Assembly: GCA_035610365.1 (NCBI GenBank)
Contig: CM069433.1
Coordinates: forward strand, 172,934,882 to 172,998,881
Reading direction: 5' to 3'
From: Aquatica leii
Taxonomy: Eukaryota > Arthropoda > Insecta > Coleoptera > Lampyridae
DNA: 64,000 nucleotides
Under the pieces are notes generated by a model, which saw only the letters and a list, made by a program, of their open reading frames with translations, did not search any database and had not been told where the DNA came from. Of the stretch, positions 1-10,150 are shown in pieces (positions within the stretch are counted from its first letter, which is position 1; every line of letters begins with the position of its first letter). The position numbers and the translations under genes were made by a program.

Positions 1-272
1 TCCATACCTTTTTGAATAACTGCGTTTATTGTGCTCAAGACGTTGTCGCACATTTGGCTACATGCCGCTGAAGTACTTGGCTCGTCAAGATTTGTTTTCT
101 TGCAATTGTCGATAATTTTTAATTTCTTGCACAGTGGTTCACTATCCGATGAATAGTCTAATAAATTAGGTGTATATTCAGTACCTGAATCTTCATAGGG
201 CTCATCATCTTCGTCGGAAAGGCATTCCTGTCACCTCCGTTGCAACATTATTTGCTCTTCTTCGTTATTCAT
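1..272 (-). pseudogene. N-terminal part of an acidic, probably transposon-encoded protein, cut by the window edge
   Basis: Read on the minus strand from an ATG at 272-270, the frame begins MNNEEEQIMLQRR, meets an in-frame TGA at 233-231, then stays open to base 1. It gives an acidic, Ser/Asp/Glu-rich stretch (SDEDDEPYEDSGTEYTP, later DYSSDSEP). Acidic low-complexity starts of this kind are common in insect piggyBac-type and other transposase-associated proteins; that family link is inference only. No domain is visible in the available 90 codons. The single stop could come from a TGG or CGA codon, which suggests a recent pseudogene, or the real start may lie after the stop. Confidence 0.4.
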
Positions 273-937
273 TTGGATGTCTTTGTAGGAATGTCTTGCA
301 CGAACAAAGTAACAATGAGCAGAAACAAAGGGATGACATTTATGTTTACATCAGGTCTAATCCTGCAAGTTTCATACGAGTATGGACTCGTTTTCATAAG
401 TGAAGCAGAGTACGACTCTCACGGCTAGTAGAAACAATTTTATTGATAAGGGCCGCGTAGATCATATGGTAATTCTCAGATCCAAAACCAACAAAATAAT
501 AGCTTTTTAGTAAAAAAAATAATTTATTTATACTAAATAACATTTATTTTATAATATTTAGATTAAAAACGTGCTCGGCTTTTGAGATCCGAATTTCTAT
601 ACTATTGCGGCAGTCAACGTGCTACAGGAGATAAACCATTTTTCCGTTGACTGTGGTACGGTAATCATCTAACGTACGTGCCCGGCAAAGCTTTTATCTC
701 TAAATATTCACACGCATCTACGTTATATATGAGTGTAGTACTTTTGCTGTTTATGTGAAAGTTTTTTTGGGGTAAGAATTAATTCTATTTTTGTGATTCA
801 TTTTGCTTTCTTCGTAATTGTTAGAAATTTTGGATACTCACACGTAATTAATGAATGCGGAGATATTAACACTCGTTAGTTTATATTGTGAAAATTTCTA
901 TAATGACGTCACAATCCACGATGTAATAAAAAGAGTG
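273..937. other. AT-rich stretch without a supported gene
   Basis: Only short frames of 60-77 codons occur and they show no domain. The part around 600-690 is less AT-rich than its surroundings, but I see no terminal repeats or conserved motif in it. Confidence 0.4.
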
Positions 938-1529
938 TTGCACCTGTTCGCGACATTTGCGCCCCTAGACACTTGCGCACCCGTACCGTTTGCGTACCCA
1001 TTGGAGACATACTTTTATTTTTTGGAATGCACTTAATAAGAGTGAGACATTTGCGTTTTAATTACTCTTTGGAATTAATAATTCCAACTATAGTATAGAG
1101 GTTTCACTTGTTTCTTGCTCTTTTTATTGCAATTTTTTACCTGTTTAGAATAGTTGCATGTGTTGCATCACTACACAAAGAGAAAGCTAATAGTTTTATA
1201 TGAAAAGCATAGCTAGAAGAAGAAAAAAGTTGCAAAAAGTGGAAATATTCGTTGGATTTGTACTAAAAAAAAACTGAAAAATGTAGAGAAGCCTTAATAA
1301 CTGGTTCAAACTTTATCATTAAAAAAGCAGTGGAGCGCAAACCTAATATTGCGGCTATTGAGGTTTAAAAAAAACTTGCTAATACAAGGAAAGAGCGCGA
1401 GAAGGAAACGCAACAGAAAATAATTTATATCAAGAAGAAATGGTTCAGTTGCAAAACTTAGAATATGAACTAATAGTTGACATTGTGTCATATTCTTGTG
1501 TAAAAAGAACTGTAAGCTGCATCCGTCAT

Positions 1530-2230
1530 GCCAAACCAGGATCTTTTAAGGAAACATCCAACGCAATCGATGTTCAAATTTCAAGAAAGCTTAATTAAAA
1601 TGGAAGATAGGTCTTTGTTTTTATTTACCGGTGACAAGTCGGAAAAACAAATAATTATATTTACATCCTAATACGGTCAAACTATCTTAGAAACCGCTAC
1701 GAATTGTTTATAGATAGTACAATTAAATAGTTGCAGCACGGAGTTTACGCAAATACATTCATTGCATGTGGATATTGTAGGTAATCTTACAGAAAAAACA
1801 TAATTCCGGAAGACTTTCCGATTGCAAACCAAAAATGGTTAAAATGGATTTTGAGATGGCTACAATGCTTTCTTTGCAAATCTTGTTTCCTAAAGTACAA
1901 ATAAGTGATTGCAACTATCGCTTTAATCAAGCTTTATGGAGAAAAGTCTAACAATTGAGTATGACTGTTGGTTATAAAAAAAAGAAGAAAAATGTGTGCT
2001 GCTTTAGCATATATGTATATGTACCTCCGAAAAACACTGGAGACGCGTGGTTGCTAATAACGGAAAATGCTCCAAACTCAGAACAACTGCTTTGATTATT
2101 TTGTCGGTCAGTGGATTGAGAACAGTATCATTGATATTAGTATGTGGAACTGTGCGAGTATGAAAAATTTCTCGTTAGTATGAAATTTGTCAGAACCTCT
2201 CTGCTCTTGCGCCGAGACTGTCAAATTTTA
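1530..2230 (+). pseudogene. MULE transposase relic
   Basis: The translation is broken by many stops and frameshifts, but the order of conserved blocks matches eukaryotic MULE (MuDR-like) transposases. First comes LFLFTGDKSEKQ near 1613, resembling the block before the first catalytic Asp. Around 1845-1950 there is MDFEMATMLSLQILFP followed by NYRFNQALWRKV, the classic second-Asp and C/H-F-H-QALWRK block. A GDAWLLITENAP stretch near 2042 continues it. No reading frame survives, so it is non-functional. Assignment to MULE is firm from the QALWRKV block; the family within MULE is not resolved. Confidence 0.7.
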
Positions 2231-2396
2231 GACAGCATTTTCGCACTTCATTTGCATTAGATCATATTGCGAGTTTGGTACTTTTACGCCCGGGTTAACT
2301 TTCACCGTTAGATTGTGTCACGCTGCTAGTTTAATATGCGATTATTTTTGAAGGTTGAAACGGGGTAAGTGGTATACAATTTTCTTTATTGAGGGT

Positions 2397-2597
2397 TTAA
2401 ATTGACTCTACTAATTTTCTGTAGCGGATTTTGGTAGCCACCAAATGTTCTGCGTTATCATCAAAAATAACTAACATGTGGCCTTGTTCGAAATATTCCA
2501 TGACGTCGCAGTATTGATAGGTCCTTATCATATCCACCGTCAAGGGTTGAGAACCGCCAGGACAATCCTTTTTTTTGCGAAGAATTAAGACAAACAT
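2397..2597 (-). CDS. 66-codon hypothetical open frame followed by a poly(A) signal
   Basis: The minus-strand frame starts with ATG at 2597 and runs to TAA at 2399-2397. Its composition is unusual for AT-rich junk: it has three Cys, two Trp-free hydrophobic patches and a mixed C-terminal half (FEQGHMLVIFDDNAEHLVAT). An AATAAA hexamer follows the stop within about 15 bases (reverse complement near 2383-2390). I recognise no family. It lies inside the MULE relic, so it could be a second element-encoded product, the last exon of a host gene, or a gene fragment carried by the transposon. It could also be chance. Confidence 0.3.
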   Translation of the reverse strand: MFVLILRKKKDCPGGSQPLTVDMIRTYQYCDVMEYFEQGHMLVIFDDNAEHLVATKIRYRKLVESI

Positions 2598-3539
2598 GGG
2601 AAATTTAATTGGTTAAGTCGAAGGGAAACGCTGCGCACTTGCGTTCGTAATAATTGGATGCTAAATAAACCTTGTTATTTGTGTTAAAAGTATATGCTCG
2701 TTCAGATTTGGGTTTAATATTGCTTTTTAGGTACATCAAGTACGGATATTAGCTAATGTCCGACTGAGGTAAAACCTAACTGTGAGTATTACTACTTCCA
2801 ATTTTTTTTATTTGTATTTTGGGGACTAGGTCGTTTATGACCGTACGTGCATGTTAAATTAACACAATTAATTGTATTTTTGTGCTTCGCGAATTTATCA
2901 GTTGTGTACATCGAATCTCAAAGGCTTGAATTGTTTGGTTTGTCTACAATTTAAATATATGTACTTATAAATTCAGACGCTATGTTTATGTAACTATGTA
3001 GTCTGATAAAGGTAGTTTGTTATACGGTGTGTTGCTCGCCACTCGGCGTAACTTCTAATTCAATCGGCCTACGTATAAATTTTGTCAAGAATTTACATTT
3101 ATATGCTTTCTTCAACTTCTGTGATATAATAAATATATATATATTCGGTGTTATTACTTTTGTAGTGAGAGTTAAACGGTATTCCCCGAATTTAATTTTT
3201 TATCGTCTTGGCGCCTTTTTTTAGATTCACGTTATAATCACACATAACAAAGCCTGCGATCCCTCTCCGAAGAAGCTGTGCTAGCCGTTGCTTTGTTTGG
3301 TTATGAGAAGACCGGTGTGACACTTCATTTTTGACAGATCAACTCCAGAAACCTGAGCTTTTCGTAACAATTTAGAAAGAAAATGCCGCAGAACATGCTA
3401 TGTAAAACTAGATGAAAGAGTACAGAAAACACTACAAGAATACAAGACATCAATAGATCTAAATGCTTAAAAACGATTGCTTACGTGCAAAGTTTCAATA
3501 AACCCCGATCGTATGCATGATATATACATAACTAAGTAT

Positions 3540-3640
3540 GTATTTAAAAAAAACCAAAAATTAAAAATATAAACCTACAAAAAAATACGAAATCAAAAAT
3601 AAAAAAAACAAAATAAATAAAAAAAAAATTTAAAAATAAA
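3540..3640 (+). repeat. A-rich low-complexity tract
   Basis: About 100 bases are almost entirely A with scattered T, C and runs of up to nine A. It lies just inside the right end of the MULE relic and may be a decayed retroposon tail. Confidence 0.6.
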
Positions 3641-3876
3641 CAGACGGTATCGCGTGGATGAACTTTTAAGCACGTCGACGATTTTACGTTGGCAGTCATA
3701 AGCCTGTAATAACTGTAAAGGAAAGTTTTTCTTTATTGCATTCTAAAAACCAAAAAATACGTCCTCCCAGTTTACTTGATGTAAATATGCTCAATACGTA
3801 GAAATAGGTATAGGCCGCAAAAAAAAACGAGTGCGCAAATGTCTCATAGCGCAAATGTTTCTAATTAATTGCACCT

Positions 3877-6834
3877 ACGTTATTTAAGGACATCGAAACC
3901 TTTGATTAATTACTACAATTATAATTGTATTGGAAAACCCACTTACCGAAATATCAATATTATTTTAGGGGAAACTTGGCGCATCTGTTTGTTTCTCATA
4001 GATCGTATAAATCGAAAGGAACTTATTTGTGATAACGCCATATATACGTGTTTGTTAATTTCAGAAAATTTTGGAAAACACGATTCTACGTACATATCGG
4101 GTTGTTATCACAATTAACTATATAACTTGTTTGCGTGTGATATAGTATTTAAGGGTACTCTCGGGTTTTCTTAATTATCGAGATATTACATTTACCAATA
4201 AAAATTTGTTCTTTTGGAATGTAAAAAGTTAGGCTAACAAGTTTAATTTTATGTACAACGTGTTGCCCAACCATAGAGGGTTTGTGATCTATTAATCTAT
4301 ACCTACATACTAGTAATTAATCGCATTTATCTAAATCTTGCACAACTTGTTACTCAAGTAAAATATTAAATTCTTTAATTTTCCAAAAATTCACAGCATA
4401 TTTGCTTATTTTAGTAGAATTTGATTTTTTATGGACACAGACCGAACGTGATAAGTTCAACAATTGTAGTAGGTAAAGTTGGCTATATCGTAGCGTAATA
4501 ATAGAATACAGAATAATCTGACGGAAAATGTGGCAATAATTATTTAATTTTTAATAATGTAGAAAAGAATACGTTTCTCAAGTAGTACAATTTATCCAAA
4601 TCTACAATTTGATCGTAACATGTCTGCAAAGACTTGAAGAATGCAACGTTTAAGAGTTAAAACGTGTGGATTGTGTGTCTTTTGCGAGTTCCAAAACTTC
4701 TAGGCTTCGTGAGTTGTAATTGGTGTTTCAGTCGTGTGACAAACAACTCAGAATTGATATATCTAATATCGGATATTTTTAATAATCGTACCACGTACGT
4801 ACATTTTTACGACGCCGACATAACAAGCTTCCGTTGCATTCGTACTATGTTTGCCACTGACTAGATTAACTACTATTTGGTTTTCCTTTTTTTGAGTATT
4901 ATAAACTTGTGTGATTTTTGTACGTTATTTTCGATAAGTATCCGGTGTTTGGGTTAGTTTTATTTATTGGTTTATATTCTTTAGTGGGGATTTAACATAA
5001 TGTTCCATTGTAATTTTGAAGTTATTTGACGTATTTAAAACAATCTTAACTTTAATTTCATTTTTTTAAGTAGTTACGTACAAATGAACTTGAGTTTATT
5101 TAGGTCTATTATTGTTGTTACTAAAATTGCATTATAATTTATTGGTTCCATTAGTCATAAATATTTTGTTTCAGTCGTAAAGATTTAGATGTCATTTAGT
5201 ATTGCCTTGATTCGAAGTAGGTTTGGTTTATGTTAGATTCAGTTAGATAATCACTTTTTTTACTGACCACAGTAACCATTCGTTGCATTTATTGTGCGTC
5301 ATGTTTTTTAATTTCATATTTGTTAACTTGTTTTGAGAGTGTCTTTATTGAAAGAGTTTACGTCATAGTTTTTGAATACTTGGTAGAAGATCCAGGTATT
5401 ATATTCCAGAAATTTTGTTTGAGAACGGAAGTTACTTCGCACGTACTGAACAGTTATAATCAAAAACTCCAAATTAACATCATTGTAAAACTAGGTGATA
5501 AGATTTGCAAGAAAAGAAAAAATATAAAAAATTTTGCGTTTTAAGTTATAATCGCCACAACTCGTCACTACGGCTGAGTTACTTCTTAAAACCCGTTTAA
5601 GTCTTGAATGCCGTTTTGTTTTCTAGGTCCAAGTTTCCTAAAGCCATCAGATAGTAAAAAATCTCCAGATTTTTAAAATTACCATTTATTGCCAAATTTT
5701 ATATGCAGTTTAAATTGTAACAAGTGTAACTTAAAGGCTTTAAATTTTGGTAAGTGGATTAATAACTAATTTTATATTTACGTAACTCCGTGAATTAAAT
5801 AAAACAATAATTTTGTGATTTATTCACTGTTTATGAACAATAAATTATTCCATCAAATCAAAATTATTCATCGAATTCATTCATTTTCATTTTGTTTCTA
5901 TTTTGTTAGACTATAACGTTTGCAGTTTTTAAATCTTGTCTTAATTTATTTTGTTTGTTTTTATTTTGTTTATTTAATCTTTTATAAAATTAATTTAATT
6001 ATTTTATTTATTTTGTTAATTTTTCATTTTGATTTATTTCATACTGTTTTTGCATCAAATTAGTTTTATAATAAATGTGTGAATTCTAAATGTAACCAAA
6101 GTTAAGTTCACAGTATATTAAAAACACTCATATACACGTTGGCTTCTGAATATTATTGCTTAGGTTATTGCAGTGAACTTTGGTTAACGTAGACTAATTT
6201 CAGAATGTCGCTTTAAAAAAGCATAATACCATTTTTTTCTTACTATCTGTTTTTTGTGATCGATTTAATACAATTTTTGCTAATTGGAAAACCAACTTTC
6301 AAACGTCCGTTATACTCAGTCCAAAGAGACATTCTGTTAATTTCAACATATGGCTAACTAACTTGCCAAAGTTTTTGAATTCGTTAATCTACACTTTAAT
6401 TCAATAATTTTAAGTTTAATTTAAATACATTAAATAAACGCAAGAAAGTCGTACTTTATGACGGTTACTAACTAAAAATTGAATATCAAAAAACGTAAAA
6501 CCTTTAAAACCCAGGTATTAAAATAGCATTCGCTCAAACACAAACTTTATAACTGCTATTGTAGCACACACCTTTTATCACAAAAAAACATATTAAACGC
6601 AGGTAATACGTTGTAGTATAAATTTCCGATGTTGGATGGCAAAATCAAAATTTTATCGCCAGTTTTAAAATATTGCAGTAGTACGATTTAGGCGGCAGTA
6701 CGATATACATATGCTACTTTACCTACACTGTAGCAGTAAAACGATCACCAAATATTTCTTGTTCTGCTACTATACAAACCAAATTTTGCAAGCATTGTCC
6801 CATCGTGCTGTTTTTCCTACTCGATTAGCTTGTA
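3877..6834. other. AT-rich intergenic stretch without a supported gene
   Basis: Frames here are short (the longest about 82 codons), rich in Asn, Ile, Tyr and Phe, and lack domains. No terminal repeats, splice-flanked coding segment or structural RNA could be supported. Confidence 0.4.
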
Positions 6835-7356
6835 CACTCAACTAAAAAAAACCTAACATATTGGTTAGCTTGAAATAGTTAGCGGTGTAAACTAGGCTTG
6901 TTAGGGAACGCGATCGGTAATTATTTGTGGGCGTTTGCGATGTTATTCAAAAAATTTAAATTAGACAATTAATAAACATTGACAATAACAGAAAAATTAA
7001 TATATTCTTAATTTTGAATGATTTTGAATAGTAAACTGCTCTTATTTTTATACGGAATATTTTCGTGTGTAAATAAAAGCTCCATAATAAAACAGTGCAA
7101 TATAAGCTTTCTTAGGGCTATCTTCTAAACACATTTTATATTAACCCATGTAACAAACTATTAATAACATTGTGAATATGAGACTATTGACTTTCTAGTA
7201 TTGTCAACGTTTATTATTTCTCTAATTTGAATTTATTAAATAGCATCGCAAACGGCACGAATGATTAACTATCGCATTCGCTAACAAGCCTAGTTTACAC
7301 CACTAAGTATTTCAGTCGAACTAATCAAGTTGTCTCGCTTTTTTTTTAGCTGAGTG
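6835..7356. mobile_element. TA-flanked MITE with about 120-bp inverted repeats
   Basis: The first about 120 bases (starting CACTCAACTAAAAAAAA) and the reverse complement of the last about 120 bases (starting CACTCAGCTAAAAAAAA) align well. They share blocks such as GGTGTAAACTAGGCTTGTTAG and a GTTTGCGATG motif. A TA dinucleotide lies directly outside both ends (6833-6834 and 7357-7358), as for Tc1/mariner insertions. The interior is AT-rich with no coding capacity, so the 522-bp element is non-autonomous. The superfamily is inferred only from the TA duplication. Confidence 0.85.
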
Positions 7357-8076
7357 TACTCTTTACTTTTTTTAATAAAATCTATAACAACTTTGATAAC
7401 TATTTAATAAACTTTTTGCGTAATTGATTTTGTGTTATCGGTTTTTGGTTATCATTTCGAGTTCTTTAATTTAATATCTCATTTTGAATAATACATTTAC
7501 TAATAAATAATATCTAAATTATGTCGTATTTACTATCTATTATTTTTTCGTACTGCCAACTATTAGCTTAACAACGGTTGTTATGATCAGTGTATATTAA
7601 ACTTTTTTTTAGAATTTTTTTATTCATGTTTGTGATCTACACAATTTACCACATTTGAATTCGTAAAAAAGTTAATATTCTAGAATTATATTTATATTTT
7701 TTGTTGAATATAAAATATCAAATTGTTTGAGTCAACATTTTTAATTGAAATTTGGTATCATGAGATATACAATTCATTATTAAAACATTTTTGTTTGCTA
7801 ATAACATTGTGAAATGAGACTTTACTGCACTATTAGTTTTTTTAAATGTATCACATATTTCATTGACGGAACTTAACTAAACCCTGCTCATTTTAAATTT
7901 TTGATTATAGGTTTTTTTTAATTATTTTTATTAATGTCCTTTTTCTGCTCAAAAAATCTAAAATACAGAATCTACTGATGTTTATTATTTAAAATTTATG
8001 TAAAATAAGTATTCACTTTGTACTCAAAACAAATTTGTGTAAAAATGGATTGAAATAGTATTACATAAGCACTTAC
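7357..8076. other. AT-rich stretch, possibly intron of the minus-strand gene at 8077-8652
   Basis: No coding segment could be supported. Since the exon ending at 8077 finishes with a strong GTAAGT donor, this DNA is probably the start of its downstream intron. Confidence 0.4.
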
Positions 8077-8652
8077 ATATGCAAGGCACATCTTCCGAAG
8101 AACTGGTGTATTCCGGACAAGGTAGTTCATTTATGGTATTACTGTGTGCTGAATTAAAACAACTCCAAGCATCCCACGTTGCAGGACATTGATATTCGTC
8201 GTCTATAATTTAAAACATACTTTATATTATTGTAGAATAAATTAATCATTTCAAATATAATACTTGGATATATATTGCTATTGTCCATCAATTCACTGCA
8301 GCACAAATCAGCATTTTGAGCACACTTTTTCCATTTGGAAAAGTATAGTAAATTTTTAAAAGACGAAGATATATATTTAGAATAGTTTTCGTTTTGATAA
8401 TCAAACGTTATCAATTGATTTGTAGAAGTTATCTAAAACATGTAAAAAAAAGTATTTTAATAATTTTAGCTCATGGATACTTACTTTTCCTATAGGAATA
8501 GTGCAATCATAAAGTGAATTGTTTAGTCTTGTAAAAATAATACTAATTTTGCTAGAAAACCATTGAGATGGAAGGTATGTGTAACATCCTACACCTGTTT
8601 TATATTTCCAGACATCGATGGGCATTAAACCTTCATTTCTATATCGACATAA
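8077..8652 (-). CDS. Three exons of a secreted or extracellular Cys/Trp-rich region, resembling the class B GPCR hormone-receptor domain
   Basis: Three minus-strand exons join in frame: 8652-8485, 8432-8264 and 8202-8077. Each internal border has clear signals: GTAAGT donors after the first and third exons, GTATTA after the second, and TTTTAG or TATAG acceptors. The phases agree (0, then 1). The joined product has a Cys-rich part WKKCAQNADLCC followed by CPATWDAWSCF and PCPEY. Spacing of the Cys, Trp-Asp and Cys-Pro residues matches the hormone-receptor domain of secretin-family (class B) or adhesion GPCRs, which binds peptide ligands outside the cell. No signal peptide or membrane segments were found, so both ends of the gene are missing. 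Alternative: another Cys-rich extracellular protein. The exon structure is much firmer than the family call. Confidence 0.6.
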
Positions 8653-9537
8653 CTATAAAAACATCATAAAGTAAGCCAAAGTAAGACGATTACTAAGTTT
8701 AAGGTGTTTAAGTATTTGCTTTTTCATTAGTTAATGTTATATAGATACTATTAGACCATATGGAAAAAAGCCTTAAATGCTTATTTTACAGATTTATTTC
8801 TAAAAAAATAATTAAATAGTTTATTTTGTAGTGATTAAGGCGAGGTGGCTGATGAGTTGTTAAGCTTGCATCACTACTGGAGTAATTTGTTTTAAATGTT
8901 TACTACAATTCAGAGCAAACTGGTCAAATCCCGCGTATCAAGATAATACCGCGCACGTGAAAATGTATTCTAACAGGCGTATTTAATATTTGGTTAGTGC
9001 TACCATCGCTTAGGAGGCAATGTTAAAATAAGTAAGTGTGAATTTTATTTAGTAAAAATATACTAATGTAACATACATTGTAACAAATTGGTGCTATAGA
9101 GACCTTAGCATATTGGTAGTTGGATTTGCTAACCGCAAAAATTCGAAAATTGTATCGAATATTAAGACGGTTGCAATCCACCAACGAATATAGTGAAAAA
9201 CAACTATATCAGTACAATTGCAAAAATTACCACCAGAGAGAACCAGTGTACGGCCGTTTCACCTTTTTGGGGATCATCAGCACTGGGAAATACTCTCTGA
9301 TGTATTTCCAGAATTATACGTGGGCTCGTTAACCACGAGATGGCGACAGCCACAACACTTTACTATGTTATTAGAACGAAACATGAATATAAGCTATAGA
9401 AATATATCAGTATAACAAAGCGTTTGAACTATGTCATTTGCTATTTGATCCATCTGTCGATGTTGCACTTTCCAATTGTGATGGCTCAGTAGATTAAGTA
9501 GGTTTTGTTGTAAATATTTTTTGTAGCAATTTGTTGT
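8653..9537. other. Intergenic or intronic stretch with weak repeat signals
   Basis: Around 8845-8945 a tRNA-like A box (GGTGGCTGATGAGTTG) and an imperfect B box (GGTCAAATCCC) are spaced about 80 bases apart, a possible SINE fragment. Around 9085, GTAACAAATTGGTGC resembles the junction of an LTR end and a primer-binding site. Neither can be confirmed. The overlapping frames at 9120-9415 have no recognisable domain. Confidence 0.25.
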
Positions 9538-10150
9538 TTAAATTTTATTATCCATCTTTTTATGTAATGTACCTATATTTATTTCTATTATATCATGATC
9601 AGTTATTTTTAGTTCATTTAATACAACAGATCTTAACTCATCTACATTTATAATTACTAAGTCAACTATTGTACGGCTATTTTCTGTTGTACGCGTAAAT
9701 TCGTCAACAATTTGTTTCATTCCTAGGCTTCTAACAACTTGTATTAATTTTGACCCATAAAAACTTTGCTTGGATACATCTACATTAAAATCCCCTACAA
9801 TTATATGTCGACTGTTGTCCGGAATTGGATCTTCACACCACTTTTTAAAATGTTCTATAAAAATAGCATCACTTAAACTTGGTGAGTGGTACAGCACTGT
9901 ATAGTATCCTGTTTATTAATGTAATATTAACCAATAGTTATTGCCAAAAATTTTAGATTACAGTATATCGGATTCTACACTTATAACTATTACAACCCCT
10001 CCAGTTCTTCTTTTTGAAGCATCTTGTCAAATACGTCAAAGCTTCTCTAGAGAATCCAATGCTAGTTATTTTGAACAACCTAACTAGTCATACATCATTG
10101 GATTATAACTTCTGTAAATCTAACGTCATCATTATGGATCTATTGCACCA
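9538..10150 (-). pseudogene. Non-LTR retrotransposon endonuclease fragment
   Basis: A minus-strand frame at 9897-9538 encodes the C-terminal half of an apurinic-like (exonuclease-endonuclease-phosphatase) domain as found in LINEs. It contains VGDFNVDV (the catalytic GDFN block), an RTIVDLVI block and KITDHDII (the terminal SDH-like block). Upstream on the same strand, a frameshifted part near 9995-10030 reads as the TGGVVI-type block that precedes the active site in these proteins. No reverse transcriptase follows on the minus side, so this is a short truncated copy. The clade (I, Jockey or CR1 type) is not resolved. Confidence 0.75.

Larger units (their letters stand above)
946..3868 (+). 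mobile_element. MULE DNA transposon relic with degenerate terminal inverted repeats
   Basis: The left end (about 950-985) and the reverse complement of the right end (about 3830-3868) share paired copies of the motif ACATTTGCGC, the second followed by AC. The octamer TTGCACCT lies directly outside both ends (938-945 and 3869-3876), as expected for a MULE target duplication, which is typically 8-11 bp. A broken MULE transposase lies inside on the plus strand. The outermost bases of the two ends do not match well, so the exact borders are tentative. The element also contains a minus-strand coding-like frame at 2397-2597 and an A-rich tract near its right end. Confidence 0.5.

Noticed and set aside
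9120..9415. Two overlapping plus-strand frames after a GTAACAAATTGGTGC word, considered as a gag start after an LTR
   Set aside because: No second LTR, no gag motif and no long frame; one primer-site-like word is too little.
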